From Marinobacter azerbaijanicus (GTDB lineage: Bacteria > Pseudomonadota > Gammaproteobacteria > Pseudomonadales > Oleiphilaceae): a stretch of 64,000 bases of DNA. Positions 42,241-53,836 of the stretch are shown here, piece by piece; the stretch's first letter is position 1, and each line of letters begins with the position of its first letter. Position numbers and translations under genes: made by a program. The stretch lies in the NCBI RefSeq assembly GCF_030250645.1, contig NZ_JASSVS010000008.1, positions 1 to 64,000 on the forward strand, written 5' to 3'. The notes below the pieces were generated by a model that was not told where the DNA came from, searched no databases, and worked only from the letters and a program-made list of their open reading frames with translations.

Positions 42241-42951
42241 TCAGGAAACATGGCCTGTCACTCGTACTCGCTTGCTGCCGGCCACCACGGGTTCGGCTGC
42301 CTTGCGGCGGGCCTTGATATGATTGTCGATGCCGTTCTTGAGGGCAATGAGAAGCCCGAGCCCGACAAATGCACCGGGTGGCAGAACCATGAACAGCACA
42401 TCCGGATACTGCTCCAGTGGGTGGAAGCCCCAGTCTTCGGCCATGGGGCCCAGAAGCAAGTCCATATCGACAAACAGGGTGCCCTGACCAACCAGTTCCC
42501 GCATGGCGCCAAGGAGAACCAGCACTACCAGAAACCCGATACCCATCATGGCGCCGTCCAGTGCCGCAGGCAGGGGTGGGTTCTTGGAGGCAAAGGCGTC
42601 AGCGCGGCCGAGAATGGCGCAATTGGTCACGATCAGCGGGATGAATATGCCCAATATCTGGTAGAGCTCATAGGTATAGGCCTGCATCAGCAGTTCTGCG
42701 CAGGTGACGAACGAAGCGATGATCATCACAAAGGCCGGCAGGCGTACCGACTCACTGACAAAGTTTCGAATCAGCGAGACCGCCAGGTTTGAGCCTGTGA
42801 GTACCAGCAGGGTGGCGAGCCCGAGACCAATGGCATTGACCACGGTACTGGTTACCGCTAGCAGGGGGCACAGGCCCAGCACCTGAACCAGGGCCGGGTT
42901 GTTGGTCCACAAACCGTCACGGATGATCTCTGAACTGGGTTTGGTCGCCAT
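42241..42951 (-). CDS. rnfE: Rnf/Rsx electron transport complex subunit E
   Basis: A 236-residue inner-membrane subunit of the Rnf complex, which moves electrons between NADH and ferredoxin coupled to ion flow, or keeps SoxR reduced (Rsx). It has six hydrophobic spans. The RnfE/NqrD signature regions are [19 protein letters not shown] near the start and [20 protein letters not shown] in the middle. It follows rnfG by one base and ends 36 bases before nth. Confidence 0.96.
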   Translation of the reverse strand: MATKPSSEIIRDGLWTNNPALVQVLGLCPLLAVTSTVVNAIGLGLATLLVLTGSNLAVSLIRNFVSESVRLPAFVMIIASFVTCAELLMQAYTYELYQILGIFIPLIVTNCAILGRADAFASKNPPLPAALDGAMMGIGFLVVLVLLGAMRELVGQGTLFVDMDLLLGPMAEDWGFHPLEQYPDVLFMVLPPGAFVGLGLLIALKNGIDNHIKARRKAAEPVVAGSKRVRVTGHVS

Positions 42952-42952
42952 A

Positions 42953-43654
42953 TTACGAATGCTCCCGTTCTGGTGTCTGACCGGCGATCTCTTCCGGGGT
43001 AAGGGGGTTTTTCCGGGGTGACGCCGGCTCGTTCAGGATGTCGCGAATGTCACTGCGGTGTTCGCGGAAATAGATTAGGGATTTCTGTACGGCCTTTACG
43101 ACAGCCCTCGGGGAAATGGTGGCACCAGTGAACTGATCGAACACACCGCCATTTTTCTTGACGTTCCAGCGTTTTGGTTCAGGGTTCCCGAGAGAACGGC
43201 CGGTGAACGAATGAATCCAGTCGGATTTCTTGGTTTCTATGCGGTCCCCGAGACCGGGCGTCTCACGATGACTGGTGACTCTCACGCCCAGTATTTCGCC
43301 CTCCAGATTCACACCAACCAGCAGGTGAATGTCGCCCGAGTAACCGTCAGGTGCCACCACCGGCATGATCAGGCCCGTTGGTCGACCGTTGCGGCGCGCG
43401 ACCCATGCGGTGACCGGCTCCCCGGAATCCAACCGTTTGTTGGCGGGAAGCTCAACGGTGTCAGTGAGCAGATTGTTGTCATGCTCACTCTCCGGAATGA
43501 TTTCAAACAGGGCCTTTGCCTCTGCGCGGGCGGCCTGTTCCTCTATGCGTTCGGCCGTCATCACCTGGGTTACCGCAATGGTTCCGCCGGTAATGATGGC
43601 AAACAGGCCAAGGCCAATGGCGTTGCGACGGATGGACTGTGCGAGTGCTGCCAT
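42953..43654 (-). CDS. rnfG: Rnf/Rsx electron transport complex subunit G
   Basis: A 233-residue subunit anchored by one N-terminal helix ([20 protein letters not shown]), with a periplasmic domain carrying covalent FMN. The flavinylation motif is [12 protein letters not shown], where the second Thr is the usual attachment site. A substrate-facing block is [16 protein letters not shown]. The length is usual for RnfG. It lies 3 bases after rnfD. Confidence 0.95.
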   Translation of the reverse strand: MAALAQSIRRNAIGLGLFAIITGGTIAVTQVMTAERIEEQAARAEAKALFEIIPESEHDNNLLTDTVELPANKRLDSGEPVTAWVARRNGRPTGLIMPVVAPDGYSGDIHLLVGVNLEGEILGVRVTSHRETPGLGDRIETKKSDWIHSFTGRSLGNPEPKRWNVKKNGGVFDQFTGATISPRAVVKAVQKSLIYFREHRSDIRDILNEPASPRKNPLTPEEIAGQTPEREHS

Positions 43655-43657
43655 GAC

Positions 43658-44710
43658 TTACCCCTGAGACTTGCCGGGAATGCCGCGCCGGGGCTTGTGG
43701 TGCCCATAGGTGCGCGGTGGCGTGTAGTGATCGATAAACGGCACGGCAAAGTTCATCAGCAGCACACTGAAAGCCACCGCGTCCGGGTAGGCGCCCCAGG
43801 TGCGAATCAGGTAGACCAGAACACCAATGCCGGCACCGTAGATCAGCTTGCCCTGATGACTGGAAGCGGAAGATACCGGGTCGGTGGCAATGAAAAACGC
43901 CCCCAGCATGGTACCCCCTGCCAGCAGGTGGATGGACAGGGGCGCGTATTGATCGGCATTACTGCCGAAGGCAAGACTCATGACGACCAGGCCAGCAAGC
44001 ATACTGACAGGAATGTGCCAGGTAATGATCCTCAGGCCGATGAGAACGAGGCCACCGGCCAGAAAAGCAGCGTTAACCCATTCCCATCCCCGGGCGACGC
44101 CTTCGCCAAAGGTGGGGTGCTCAAGCACTTCTGCCGCGGTATGGGTAGCAATCTTGTGTTTGTACTCATCCAGAGGCGTGGCCATGGTGTAAGCGTCCAC
44201 CACCGTTTGCTGGCTGGAGGCGATCATGCTCAGGGTTTCCCCGAACCCCGGGGCGGTTTCCCACAGCAGGCCAGGCTGGGCCCAGTTGGTGGTCATGGCC
44301 ACCGGGAAGGAAATCAGCACCAGGGCATAGCCTACCATTGCGGGGTTGAACGGATTGGAGCCCAGGCCGCCGTAGAGCTGTTTGGCCATGACAATAGCCG
44401 CAATAACCGCCACGGCCGATACCCACCAGGGGGCGAACTGCGGTAGAGAGAGTCCCAGCAGGAGGCCAGTGACCGCCGCAGTGTTGTCTTTCAGGAAGAA
44501 GGCCACTGGGCGCTTACGAATCTTCAGGATAGCGGCTTCGGCGGCAAGAGCCACGGCAATACACCACACCACGTTGATCAGGTTGCCCCAGCCAAAGAAC
44601 AGGGTTTGTGCAAGCAGGCCGGGCAGGGCGGCCAGTATCACCCACAGCATCACCTGCGACGTGGAGCGGGCATTTCGGGCATGGGGAGAAGACTGTTGAG
44701 CAAGTGCCAT
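43658..44710 (-). CDS. rnfD: Rnf/Rsx electron transport complex subunit D
   Basis: A 350-residue polytopic subunit of the Rnf complex related to NqrB. Hydrophobic spans alternate with family blocks: [40 protein letters not shown] and [20 protein letters not shown]. The last is near the flavin-bearing region in homologues. It starts 19 bases after the end of rnfC. Confidence 0.96.
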   Translation of the reverse strand: MALAQQSSPHARNARSTSQVMLWVILAALPGLLAQTLFFGWGNLINVVWCIAVALAAEAAILKIRKRPVAFFLKDNTAAVTGLLLGLSLPQFAPWWVSAVAVIAAIVMAKQLYGGLGSNPFNPAMVGYALVLISFPVAMTTNWAQPGLLWETAPGFGETLSMIASSQQTVVDAYTMATPLDEYKHKIATHTAAEVLEHPTFGEGVARGWEWVNAAFLAGGLVLIGLRIITWHIPVSMLAGLVVMSLAFGSNADQYAPLSIHLLAGGTMLGAFFIATDPVSSASSHQGKLIYGAGIGVLVYLIRTWGAYPDAVAFSVLLMNFAVPFIDHYTPPRTYGHHKPRRGIPGKSQG

Positions 44711-44729
44711 TAACGTTTGGGCCTGTTCA

Positions 44730-46565
44730 TCATGTGTCAGTCGTTTGGGCTTCGGTGGCTTCTGCGTATCGCCGGGCTTCGGCCAGAGCCTCTTCTGCCC
44801 TTTTCACCCGGTCGTGGTTCTTGGTGACGGCCCGCTCCAGTTTCTCGACGTTGTCAGCATTTTCCGCTTTTGCATCATCCAGCATGCTCTGCATGGTGTT
44901 GAGCTTGGCCGTGGCCTGGCTGAGCTGTTTTTCCAGCGCCTCTATATCCGGTGCCGGCTGGCTTTCAGTCTCATCACGGCTCTTGCTGTCTGCTTCCGCC
45001 GACTGTGGTGCTTTGGCCTTTTTGCGGGCCAGGGCTTCCTGAACCTGAGCTGCTCTGGCGGCGCGTTCGTCTGCAGGCTGGCCCTGGGACTCGGCTTTTT
45101 CGGCTTCTGCCTGTTTCTTCGCCTGAGCTTCGGCGGCTGCCTTTGCCCGCTCCTTTCGGCGCTGTTCTTTCTCCTGCTTTTCCCGCTCCAGTCTTGCCTG
45201 GCGGGCCTCAAAACGTTCACGGGCGCGGTCGGCCTTCAGCTGTTCGGCCTGCTGTACCCGGATTTCGCCTTTGGCGGCACGGTAATACTGCACCAGGGGA
45301 ATGGAGCTGGGGCAGACATAGGAACAGATGCCACACTCAATGCAGTCAAACAGGTTCAGATGCTCGGCCTTGTCGAGCTCACCAGCTCTGGAGTACCAGA
45401 ACAGCTGCTGGGGCAGCAGCTCCATGGGGCATGCTTCGGCGCATGCCCCACAACGGATACAGGGTTGCTCTGGCGCGGGGTCAGGTAGTTCCGCGGCGGT
45501 GGCTGCAATCACGCAGTTGCTGGTTTTCACCACCGGAACGGCCGGAGTCTCAAGGGTGTAGCCCATCATCGGCCCCCCCAATACCAGACGGTGAAGCGCA
45601 TTCTCGTCCAGTCGCGCCTGCGCCAGCAGGTAGTCAATTGGCGTACCAATCAACACCTCGAAATTGCCCGGATCGGCCACCGCCTGGCCAGTAACGGTGG
45701 TGACGCGAGAAATCAGAGGCTCACCGTTAAAAACGGCTCTGCCTACAGCGATAGCAGTACCCACGTTCTGACACATCACGCCGATATCGGCCGGTATGCC
45801 ACCGCTGGGCACTTCCATACCGGTGAGGATCTGAATAAGCTGTTTTTCGCCACCGGACGGGTACTTGGTGGGGATGACTGCAATTTCAGTCTGTGTGCCC
45901 TCGGCGGCTTTCCTGAGCGCTGCAATGGCCTCCGGTTTGTTGTCCTCCACAGCAATTACGCAGCGCTCCGGGCGCAGCAGCCATGCCATGATCCGTAAGC
46001 CGGCGAGGATCTCGTCTGCCTTTTCCCGCATCGACATATCGTCGGCGGTGATATAGGGCTCGCATTCGGCACCGTTGAGAATCAGCGTGTTCACTTTACG
46101 GTCTTTCGGCGGACGCAGCTTGATGCTGGTCGGGAAGCCTGCGCCCCCCATGCCTGATATACCTGCTTCCCGGATCAGGTCCAGAACGGCTTCCCGCTCC
46201 AGTTCGCGGAAGTTGGCGACAGGGCTGAGAGTTGTCCACTCATCCTTGCCGTCGGGCCGGAGGGTAATGCACCAGTCGCTCATACCGGAAGGGTGAGGAA
46301 CCGGTTGCAGGCTGACGGATTCGATGGTGCCGGAAGTGGGGGCATGGACGGGAACACCCATGCCGCCGGTAACGTCGGCAATCTTCTGACCCTTCAGAAC
46401 CCGTTCCCCCACTTCCACGCAGGCCTCAGCCGGATCGCCGATGTGTTGCTGTAGCGGCAACACCAGCAACTCGGGAATACCCGCCCTGGTGATGGGTCTG
46501 GCAGTGGAAATGTGCTTGTTTTCGGCCGGATGGATGCCGCCGGAGAAGTCCCAGAGCTGTGTCAT
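44730..46565 (-). CDS. rnfC: Rnf/Rsx electron transport complex subunit C
   Basis: A 611-residue peripheral subunit with an N-terminal biotin-like/SLBB region and an NADH/FMN-binding core ([26 protein letters not shown]). Two [4Fe-4S] ferredoxin motifs follow: [12 protein letters not shown] and [12 protein letters not shown]. From about residue 440 on there is a charged Ala/Lys/Glu/Gln-rich tail, largely coiled coil and variable among bacteria. The ATG at 46565 overlaps the rnfB stop as TGATG; a longer in-frame start lies inside rnfB. Confidence 0.96.
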   Translation of the reverse strand: MTQLWDFSGGIHPAENKHISTARPITRAGIPELLVLPLQQHIGDPAEACVEVGERVLKGQKIADVTGGMGVPVHAPTSGTIESVSLQPVPHPSGMSDWCITLRPDGKDEWTTLSPVANFRELEREAVLDLIREAGISGMGGAGFPTSIKLRPPKDRKVNTLILNGAECEPYITADDMSMREKADEILAGLRIMAWLLRPERCVIAVEDNKPEAIAALRKAAEGTQTEIAVIPTKYPSGGEKQLIQILTGMEVPSGGIPADIGVMCQNVGTAIAVGRAVFNGEPLISRVTTVTGQAVADPGNFEVLIGTPIDYLLAQARLDENALHRLVLGGPMMGYTLETPAVPVVKTSNCVIAATAAELPDPAPEQPCIRCGACAEACPMELLPQQLFWYSRAGELDKAEHLNLFDCIECGICSYVCPSSIPLVQYYRAAKGEIRVQQAEQLKADRARERFEARQARLEREKQEKEQRRKERAKAAAEAQAKKQAEAEKAESQGQPADERAARAAQVQEALARKKAKAPQSAEADSKSRDETESQPAPDIEALEKQLSQATAKLNTMQSMLDDAKAENADNVEKLERAVTKNHDRVKRAEEALAEARRYAEATEAQTTDT

Positions 46566-47143
46566 CAGGCGCTGGCTCCCTGGCGATCGGTGGCGATCAC
46601 GCCCGAACCGGGCGGCGTCCAGGTCCACGAGCGGATGTCCGGCTCCACGGTTACCATGTCGATGCAATCCACCGGGCAGGGTTCCACGCAGAGGTCACAA
46701 CCGGTGCACTCGCTCTCGATGACCGTGTGCATATGTTTTGCCGCACCCAGGATGGCGTCCACCGGACACGCCTGGATGCACTTGGTGCATCCGATACATT
46801 CATCTTCACGGATAACCGCGACGCGCTTGGCCTGTTCCACACCGTGTTCCGCATCCAGCGGTTCGGGCTCCACATCCAGCAGGTCCGCCAGGGCCTTGAT
46901 GGTGGTTTCACCGCCAGGGGGACACTTGTTGATGGGCCCGCCGTTGGCAATGGACTCAGCGTAGGGGCGGCAGCCGGGATAGCCGCATTGACCGCATTGG
47001 GTCTGGGGTAGCAGGGAATCGATCTGGTCTACCAGAGGATTACCTTCAACCCGGAAACGTTCGGCAGCAAAGCCCAGAAGGCCGCCAAAGACCACGGCCA
47101 GCGCGAGCAGAACCAGTACGGCAATCAGTATGCTCGTCCACAT
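46565..47143 (-). CDS. rnfB: Rnf/Rsx electron transport complex subunit B
   Basis: A 192-residue subunit with an N-terminal membrane helix ([21 protein letters not shown]). A first iron-sulfur motif [19 protein letters not shown] is followed by two ferredoxin-like motifs ([24 protein letters not shown]). It passes electrons within the complex. It is 15 bases after rnfA and overlaps rnfC. Confidence 0.97.
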   Translation of the reverse strand: MWTSILIAVLVLLALAVVFGGLLGFAAERFRVEGNPLVDQIDSLLPQTQCGQCGYPGCRPYAESIANGGPINKCPPGGETTIKALADLLDVEPEPLDAEHGVEQAKRVAVIREDECIGCTKCIQACPVDAILGAAKHMHTVIESECTGCDLCVEPCPVDCIDMVTVEPDIRSWTWTPPGSGVIATDRQGASA

Positions 47144-47158
47144 AACAAAAACGCTCCG

Positions 47159-47740
47159 TCAGACGCTGACCAGGCCGGTAAAACCCAGGAAAGCCAGTGA
47201 CATCAACCCAGCCGTTACCATACCAATGGCGGCGCCCCGGAAGGCAACCGGCACATCGGCTACAGCAATACGTTCCCTCATGGCAGCGAACAGCACCAGT
47301 ACCAGGGAAAAACCCGCTGCGGCGCCAAAACCGTAAAGGACAGACTCCACGAAGTTGTTGTTTTTGTTGATGTTGAGCAGTGCAACGCCGAGAACGGCGC
47401 AGTTGGTAGTGATCAGTGGCAGGAAGATGCCCAGTACCCGGTAGAGCAGGGGGCTGGTCTTGCGAACCACCATTTCCGTGAACTGTACCACTACAGCGAT
47501 GACCAGAATAAAGGTAATCGTTCTCAGAAATGCGAGGTCAAGCGGTTCCAGCAGATAGGTATAAGCCAGATAGCTGCACACTGACGCGAGGGTGAGCACA
47601 AAGGTGGTGGCAAGCGACATACCCATGGCGGTTTCCAGTTTTCCGGACACGCCCATGAAGGGGCAGAGCCCCAGGAACTGCACCAGCACAAAATTGTTCA
47701 CCAGTATGGTGCTGACCAGGATCAGCAGATACTCAGTCAT
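47159..47740 (-). CDS. rnfA: Rnf/Rsx electron transport complex subunit A
   Basis: A 193-residue inner-membrane subunit, paralogous to RnfE and NqrE, with six spans. The conserved region [20 protein letters not shown] near the start and [19 protein letters not shown] mid-protein each carry the Cys-containing half-helix that binds an intramembrane [2Fe-2S] cluster in homologues. It is the first gene of rnfABCDGE-nth. The 36-base gap after metG suggests partial co-transcription with metG. Confidence 0.97.
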   Translation of the reverse strand: MTEYLLILVSTILVNNFVLVQFLGLCPFMGVSGKLETAMGMSLATTFVLTLASVCSYLAYTYLLEPLDLAFLRTITFILVIAVVVQFTEMVVRKTSPLLYRVLGIFLPLITTNCAVLGVALLNINKNNNFVESVLYGFGAAAGFSLVLVLFAAMRERIAVADVPVAFRGAAIGMVTAGLMSLAFLGFTGLVSV

Positions 47741-47776
47741 CAGCCCTGCTCCGTCACTTGCTGGAACCCCATCCTG

Positions 47777-49810
47777 TTACATGATCCGCATGCCGGGGAT
47801 AGCGCCGGAGTCGGGAGACAGGATAAAGATATCCTTGCCCCCCGGCCCTGCCGCCAGAACCATACCTTCGGACATCCCGAACTTCATTTTCCTTGGCTTG
47901 AGGTTGGCAACCATCACCGTCAGCCGCCCTTCCAGATCCTCTGGCTTGTACGCAGACTTGATACCAGCAAACACATTGCGTTCGCCATGCCCCACGTCAA
48001 GGGTCAGGCGAAGAAGCTTGTCCGCGCCTTCCACATGCTCAGCTTTGACTATTTTAACAACCCGAAGATCCACTTTCGCGAAATCCCCGAATTCTATCTC
48101 GTCGGCGATGGGCTCAAGATTGGCTTCTGGCGCTTTCTGTCCCGTCGCTGCAGGCAATTCTTCCTTCGAGGCGTCAAGCATCTTCTCGATCTGGGTCATA
48201 TCGACGCGGTTCATCAGTGGCTTGAACTTGTTGATGCCGTGGTTCTCCAGCCGCTCTTCCCGTTTGTTCCAGTCCAGCGGCGCCTTCAGGAACGCCTCCG
48301 AGGCTTTCGCGGTTTCCGGCAGTACCGGTGCCAGGTAGGTCATCAGAAGATGGAACATGTTGATGGCATTGGTGCAGATGGCCTGCAGGTTGTCATCCTG
48401 GCCTTCCTGCTTGGCAATCACCCAGGGTTGCTCATCGTTTACATACTGGTTGGCGACATCCGCCAGCTCCATGATGCGCCGCATGGCACGGCCGAATTCC
48501 CGGCCTTCGTAAAAGTCCGCGATTTCATCGCCGGCATCGATGAACTCTTTCAGCTTGTCGTGCTCGGTTACGGTGCCTAGCTGGCCATCAAAGCGCTTGG
48601 TAATAAACCCGGCACTGCGGCTGGCAATGTTCACCACCTTGCCGACCAGGTCCGAGTTGACTCGCGCGGCGAAGTCTTCCAGGTTCAGGTCCATGTCATC
48701 GACGCTACCGGTAAGTTTGGCGGCGAAGTAGTAGCGCAGGTATTCCGGGTTCAGATGATCCAGGTAGGTGCGGGCCATGATGAAGGTGCCGCGGGACTTG
48801 GACATCTTCTTGCCGTTCACCGTCACGAAACCATGGGCCCAGACCGCACTCGGCGTACGGAAACCGGCGCTGTGGAGCATGGATGGCCAGAACAGGGCGT
48901 GGAAGTTGATGATGTCCTTGCCGATGAAGTGGTAGACCTCGGCAGTGGAATCCGCTTTCCAGAAGTGCTCGAAATCAATGCCTTCCCGGTTGCACAGGTT
49001 TTTGAAGCTGGCCAGGTAGCCGATAGGGGCATCGAGCCAGACATAGAAGTACTTGCCCGGGGCGTCCGGAATCTCGAAACCGAAGTAGGGCGCGTCGCGG
49101 CTGATATCCCATTCCTGGAGGCCGGCATCCAGCCACTCTGCCAGTTTATTGGCTACCTGGGGCTGCAGGGTGCCACTGCGGGTCCAGTTGGCGAGAAAAT
49201 CCGCAAATGCCGGCAGGCGGAAAAAATAGTGCTCGGATTCTTTTTCGATGGGCGTGGCGCCGGACACCGCCGAGCGCGGGTTGATCAGCTCTGCCGGGGT
49301 ATAGGTGGCGCCGCAGGCCTCGCAATTGTCCCCATACTGGTCTTCGGTTTTACATTTGGGGCAGGTGCCCTTGATAAACCGGTCCGCCAGGAACATGTTC
49401 TTTTCCGGATCGTACGCCTGGGTGATCTTGCGGGTGGCAATGTGGCCGTTTTCCTGCAGCTGGCGGTAGATGTATTCCGAGAACTGACGGTTTTCTTCGG
49501 AATGGGTGGTGTAATAGTTGTCGAAGCGGATATGGAAGCCGCCGAAATCCTCCTGGTGCTCCTGTCGTATGCGGTCAATCAGGTTTTCGGACGAGATGCC
49601 TTCCCGCTCGGCCCGCAGCATGATGGCGGTACCGTGAGCGTCGTCGGCACAGACGTAGTAGCAGTTCTGGCCTCGCATTTTCTGATAGCGCACCCAGATG
49701 TCGGTCTGAATGTATTCCAGCAGATGGCCCAGATGGATGGGGCCATTGGCGTACGGCAGGGCGCTGGTTACCAGAATATCGCGCTGTTGCTTTGAACTCG
49801 CTTGCGTCAT
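47777..49810 (-). CDS. metG: Methionyl-tRNA synthetase
   Basis: A 677-residue class I synthetase. The HIGH-type motif is in [13 protein letters not shown], the zinc knuckle is [17 protein letters not shown], and the KMSKS motif is [14 protein letters not shown]-terminal EMAP/Arc1p-like tRNA-binding domain ([20 protein letters not shown]) makes it the long, dimeric form. It is divergent from the Mrp gene, 163 bases apart. Confidence 0.98.
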   Translation of the reverse strand: MTQASSKQQRDILVTSALPYANGPIHLGHLLEYIQTDIWVRYQKMRGQNCYYVCADDAHGTAIMLRAEREGISSENLIDRIRQEHQEDFGGFHIRFDNYYTTHSEENRQFSEYIYRQLQENGHIATRKITQAYDPEKNMFLADRFIKGTCPKCKTEDQYGDNCEACGATYTPAELINPRSAVSGATPIEKESEHYFFRLPAFADFLANWTRSGTLQPQVANKLAEWLDAGLQEWDISRDAPYFGFEIPDAPGKYFYVWLDAPIGYLASFKNLCNREGIDFEHFWKADSTAEVYHFIGKDIINFHALFWPSMLHSAGFRTPSAVWAHGFVTVNGKKMSKSRGTFIMARTYLDHLNPEYLRYYFAAKLTGSVDDMDLNLEDFAARVNSDLVGKVVNIASRSAGFITKRFDGQLGTVTEHDKLKEFIDAGDEIADFYEGREFGRAMRRIMELADVANQYVNDEQPWVIAKQEGQDDNLQAICTNAINMFHLLMTYLAPVLPETAKASEAFLKAPLDWNKREERLENHGINKFKPLMNRVDMTQIEKMLDASKEELPAATGQKAPEANLEPIADEIEFGDFAKVDLRVVKIVKAEHVEGADKLLRLTLDVGHGERNVFAGIKSAYKPEDLEGRLTVMVANLKPRKMKFGMSEGMVLAAGPGGKDIFILSPDSGAIPGMRIM

Positions 49811-49973
49811 GTTGTGGTCCGAACCTTCATTCGTCAGGAGTTGGGCGTTCGCGTTTGCAGGCCTTGTTCAGGATCAAAACTCCTTATGGCCAGAAACGGG
49901 CACAGATGATACCTTCCAAGCAAAGTTTTTTCACCCGAAACACCTGCTTTCAGCGCTATATCCGGAGACTCCC

Positions 49974-51074
49974 ATGGCACAGATTTCACAGCACGCACTG
50001 GAAACTGCGGTAAAACAGTACCGCGACCCATACCTGGGCAAGGATCTGTATGAACTGGGCGCGGTGAAATCCCTGACGACGGACGACAATGGCAAGGTAA
50101 CCGTCATGATCGAGTTGCCATATCCCTCAAAGGGGATCGCCGGCGCCCTGAAGGAACTGCTCACCAACGCCCTAGACGACGTTGAAGGCGTGGAGAGCGT
50201 CGATGTCCACGTGGGACAGCGCATCCACTCCCATAAGGGCCAGAAAGATATCCAGTCCGTTCCCGGGGTGAAAAACATCATTGCGGTTGCCTCCGGAAAG
50301 GGCGGTGTGGGCAAATCCACCACCGCCGTCAACCTGGCACTGGCCCTGCAGGCCGAAGGCGCCCGCGTGGGCATCCTCGACGCCGACATCTACGGCCCCA
50401 GCATCGGCATGATGCTGGGCGTGCCCGAAGGCAAGCGCCCGGACACCCGGGAAAACAAATACTTCGTGCCCATGGAAGCCCATGGCCTGCAGGCCAACTC
50501 CATGGCCTTCGTCGTCACCGACAAAACCCCCATGGTATGGCGCGGCCCCATGGTCAGCGGCGCCGTCATGCAACTGCTCCAGCAGACCCTGTGGAACGAA
50601 CTGGACTACCTTATCCTCGACATGCCTCCGGGCACCGGCGATATCCAGCTAACCATCGCCCAGAAAGTCCCGGTTACCGGTGCGGTCATCGTTACCACGC
50701 CCCAGGACATCGCCCTGCTGGACGGTAAGAAAGGCATCGAAATGTTCCGCAAAGTGGAAATCCCTGTATTGGGCGTCGTGGAAAACATGAGCGTTCACAT
50801 CTGCAGCAACTGCGGCCACGAAGAACCCCTGTTCGGCCACGGCGGCGGCGAACGCATCGCTGAAGAATACGACACCACGTTACTGGGCCAGCTACCGCTG
50901 CACATGACCATCCGCGAACAGACCGACGGTGGCACGCCCTCAGTCGTGGCGGAACCCGACTCGGAAGTGGCAAGACGCTACAAAGACATCGCCCGGCGGG
51001 TAGGCGCGGAACTGTCCACGAGAGAGAGAAATCTCACCGGTTCCATTTCCAGTGTATCTGTAACCGAACACTGA
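49974..51074 (+). CDS. apbC: Mrp/ApbC iron-sulfur cluster carrier ATPase
   Basis: A 366-residue P-loop ATPase that carries iron-sulfur clusters to apo-proteins. An N-terminal MIP18/DUF59 domain (about 10-90) is followed by the deviant Walker A SGKGGVGKSTT (Lys114), DADIYGPSIGMMLG and the cluster-binding Cys pair in CSNCGHEEPLFG. ATG 49974 is chosen since the 88 residues an upstream start would add overlap metG and look non-coding. The divergence from metG is conserved in gammaproteobacteria. Confidence 0.95.
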   Translation: MAQISQHALETAVKQYRDPYLGKDLYELGAVKSLTTDDNGKVTVMIELPYPSKGIAGALKELLTNALDDVEGVESVDVHVGQRIHSHKGQKDIQSVPGVKNIIAVASGKGGVGKSTTAVNLALALQAEGARVGILDADIYGPSIGMMLGVPEGKRPDTRENKYFVPMEAHGLQANSMAFVVTDKTPMVWRGPMVSGAVMQLLQQTLWNELDYLILDMPPGTGDIQLTIAQKVPVTGAVIVTTPQDIALLDGKKGIEMFRKVEIPVLGVVENMSVHICSNCGHEEPLFGHGGGERIAEEYDTTLLGQLPLHMTIREQTDGGTPSVVAEPDSEVARRYKDIARRVGAELSTRERNLTGSISSVSVTEH

Positions 51075-51112
51075 TCCCGGTAGACAGGCTGATCCACGCA
51101 AACTGTCAGATC

Positions 51113-51159
51113 GCGGCTGCGAAGAGGGCGTGTTTCAAACCCGCCCTCTTCGCAGCCGC
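51113..51159. repeat. Perfect 18-base inverted repeat between apbC and dcd
   Basis: Arms GCGGCTGCGAAGAGGGCG (51113-51130) and its complement (51142-51159) are perfectly paired around an 11-base loop. There is no T run after either arm, so it is not a classic intrinsic terminator. It may be an mRNA stabiliser, a degenerate terminator or a REP-like repeat. Confidence 0.8.
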
Positions 51160-51263
51160 AGCCCCCAAGCTAGAGGTGGGATTCAAAAGCCCAAAGCTTC
51201 GACAGACAAAAATCGAACAGGTAAACTACCGCCTCTCTTTTTTATGGATACGAGACGTCACCC

Positions 51264-51830
51264 ATGAGCATCAAATCCGACCACTGGATTCGCCGGATGT
51301 CCCGGGAACACGGAATGATCGAGCCCTTCGAGTATGATCAGGTCCGCGAAACCGAAAAAGGCCGCGTAATATCCTACGGAACATCCAGCTACGGCTACGA
51401 TGTCCGTTGCAGCAACGAATTCAAGATCTTCACCAACGTTCACTCGGCCACCGTGGACCCGAAGAACTTCGACGACAACAGCTTCGTCAACTACACCGGC
51501 GACGTCTGCATCATCCCGCCGAACTCCTTCGCCCTGGCGCGCACGGTGGAATACTTTCGTATTCCCCGCAGTGTACTGACCATCTGCCTTGGCAAATCCA
51601 CTTACGCCCGTTGCGGTATCATCGTTAACGTCACACCGCTGGAGCCGGAGTGGGAAGGGCAGGTGACCCTGGAGTTTTCCAACACCACCAACCTGCCGGC
51701 CAAAATCTACGCCAACGAAGGCGTTGCCCAGATGCTCTTTTTCGAGTCCGACGAGATCTGCGACATCAGTTACAAGGACCGGGGCGGAAAATACCTGGGC
51801 CAGACAGGTGTGACCCTGCCGCGAGCATGA
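51264..51830 (+). CDS. dcd: dCTP deaminase
   Basis: A 188-residue trimeric deaminase giving dUTP for thymidylate synthesis. Signatures include [15 protein letters not shown], the substrate region [20 protein letters not shown] with the catalytic Glu in the following [12 protein letters not shown] block, and [12 protein letters not shown]. The length is normal. YjaG-family gene follows after 55 bases. Confidence 0.97.
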   Translation: MSIKSDHWIRRMSREHGMIEPFEYDQVRETEKGRVISYGTSSYGYDVRCSNEFKIFTNVHSATVDPKNFDDNSFVNYTGDVCIIPPNSFALARTVEYFRIPRSVLTICLGKSTYARCGIIVNVTPLEPEWEGQVTLEFSNTTNLPAKIYANEGVAQMLFFESDEICDISYKDRGGKYLGQTGVTLPRA

Positions 51831-51885
51831 GCGCCCAGGCCACAGACACGGTCCCGGCAAGCAACACCCTCAGGAGAGATCCAAA

Positions 51886-52485
51886 GTGAATGCCAATCAG
51901 TTTCTGAAAGCGGTATCACAACTGCAGGGCTGGCGGGAATTCACCTTCCTGATGGCCCTGGCGGAGCGCTCCTTCCCCAATTACGCCCTTTTTGCGGACG
52001 CCGTTGAACTTAAAACCGGTGCAAAAATGCGACAACTGCTAGATCTGGGCTGGGAAATGTTGCAAAAAGACGCCTCCGAGGCGGCCATTCCCCAGCTGCT
52101 GGCAAAGCTGGAAGCCCTGTCCCCGGATGTGAATGCCTACGATGCCTATGGTGTATACCCCGCTTTCGATTTCTGCCAGCTGCTGGAGCAGGCGTTGCTG
52201 AACCGGTTGAATCCGGGCAAGCATCGCGCGACCGAAGCATCACAGATGGCCACGGCTACGGTGGTGAACTTTATTGAGCTCTCGGAAGGGGAAGATCTGG
52301 AAGAGGACGAACTGGTCCGCCTGCTGGAGCAGCATCCGCTGATGAAAGAGGACAAGGTGTTCCAGCGTGAGCTGGTGCTCGCCCTCAAGCGCCAGCGTAC
52401 GCCCACAAGTCAGTTTGTCGAGCGCATCCGCGCGGATGCCGCTAATGATGGTGTGAGCAATCTTGGCATCTCCCTGAACGACTGA
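51886..52485 (+). CDS. yjaG: YjaG family protein (DUF416)
   Basis: A 199-residue cytoplasmic, helix-rich protein of the DUF416/YjaG family. Matching regions are LQGWREFTFLMALAERSFPN near the start and VNAYDAYGVYPAFDFCQLLE in the middle. No catalytic residues are assigned in the family and the function is unknown. GTG start with AGGAGAG 7 bases upstream. Confidence 0.9.
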   Translation: MNANQFLKAVSQLQGWREFTFLMALAERSFPNYALFADAVELKTGAKMRQLLDLGWEMLQKDASEAAIPQLLAKLEALSPDVNAYDAYGVYPAFDFCQLLEQALLNRLNPGKHRATEASQMATATVVNFIELSEGEDLEEDELVRLLEQHPLMKEDKVFQRELVLALKRQRTPTSQFVERIRADAANDGVSNLGISLND

Positions 52486-52553
52486 CCGGCGGCGATGCCG
52501 GCTCTGTCCTACACTGGAATGACAACCCGATTTAACCGATACAGACACGCATC

Positions 52554-53825
52554 ATGAAACTCTCTTCGTTCGGCCGAAAATTTACCGCAGATGCGGGCAT
52601 CACCTCGTTAATGGATGACCTGGGTAATGCCCTCGCATCCGGCGATGACATGATCATGATGGGGGGCGGAAATCCCGGCCACATTCCGGAGATCCAGGCG
52701 CGGGTGCAGCAGATCCTGGGGGATATGGCCCGGAGCGACGGTGACACCCGCCGGTTGGTGGGTATTTACGATCCACCTCAGGGCGAAAAGCAGTTTATCG
52801 CCTCGCTGACAGAGCTGCTGAACCGGGAGTATGGCTGGGGCCTGAAGCCGGAGAACATCGCTCTAACCAATGGCAGTCAGGCTGCCTTTTTCATGCTCTT
52901 CAACATGTTCGGCGGTGACTATGGTGACGGTGTGCATAAGCACATCCTTTTGCCACTGGCGCCGGAATACATCGGTTACGCCGACGCAGGGATCGAACCC
53001 GGCCTGTTTCACGCTGTGCAACCCGATATATCGTTTACTGACGCCCACGAATTCAAGTATCGAGTCGACTTCGATGCGGTTGAAGTTACTGGAGAGACCG
53101 GCGCGATCTGCGTTTCCCGTCCCACCAATCCCACCGGCAATGTTGTAACCGACGAAGAGCTGGCCCGGCTGGAAGCCATGGCGCGACAGCACAATATTCC
53201 GCTGATCGTGGATGGCGCCTACGGCACACCCTTCCCGAACCTGCTGTTTGTGGACGCCACGCCCCACTGGAATGAGCAGGTGATTCTGTGCCTGAGTCTT
53301 TCCAAGTTCGGTTTGCCGGCTGTGCGTACTGGTATCGTTATCGCCGCAGCACCAGTGATCAAGGCGTTGTCAGGCATCAATGCCATCATGAATCTGGCCA
53401 CTGGCAGCTTTGGTGCCATGCTTGCCGAACCGCTGGTGCGTTCCGGGGAAATCCTGTCCTTGAGCCGTGACGTGGTCTGCCCCTTCTACAAGGCGAAGAT
53501 GGAGCGGGCTGTTGCCGTATTCCGTGACGCCATGGGCGAAGACAGTTGTCGCTGGTATGTCCACAAGCCGGAGGGCGCCATGTTCCTGTGGCTGTGGTTT
53601 CCGGATTTGCCCATTTCCAGCTTGGAGCTTTATCAGAGGTTGAAGGAGAGAGGTGTGCTGGTGGTGTCCGGTCACTATTTCTTCCCGGGGCTGCCGGAGG
53701 ATGACTGGCGTCATCGCCACGAATGCCTGCGGGTGACCTATTCCCAGGACGATGAGCGGGTTGCCGAGGGGCTGCGCATCATTGCCGATGAAGTGAAGTC
53801 GGTCTGGGCTGCTGCCAGGGCGTAG
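52554..53825 (+). CDS. avtA: Valine-pyruvate transaminase homologue
   Basis: A 423-residue PLP-dependent fold-type I aminotransferase. AvtA-type regions are MMGGGNPGHIPEIQ, LTNGSQAAFFMLFNMFGG and SRPTNPTGNVV. The Schiff-base lysine lies in LSLSKFGLPAVRTG, and the C-terminal Arg block follows CLRVTYSQDD. It probably moves amino groups between alanine/pyruvate and branched-chain keto acids. It converges with the DUF3108 gene, 11 bases apart. Confidence 0.93.
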   Translation: MKLSSFGRKFTADAGITSLMDDLGNALASGDDMIMMGGGNPGHIPEIQARVQQILGDMARSDGDTRRLVGIYDPPQGEKQFIASLTELLNREYGWGLKPENIALTNGSQAAFFMLFNMFGGDYGDGVHKHILLPLAPEYIGYADAGIEPGLFHAVQPDISFTDAHEFKYRVDFDAVEVTGETGAICVSRPTNPTGNVVTDEELARLEAMARQHNIPLIVDGAYGTPFPNLLFVDATPHWNEQVILCLSLSKFGLPAVRTGIVIAAAPVIKALSGINAIMNLATGSFGAMLAEPLVRSGEILSLSRDVVCPFYKAKMERAVAVFRDAMGEDSCRWYVHKPEGAMFLWLWFPDLPISSLELYQRLKERGVLVVSGHYFFPGLPEDDWRHRHECLRVTYSQDDERVAEGLRIIADEVKSVWAAARA

Positions 53826-53836
53826 AAGCGTGCTGG

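Noticed and set aside
43211..44446. 411-residue plus-strand frame across rnfG and rnfD
   Set aside because: It spans two real minus-strand genes and has shadow-like composition.
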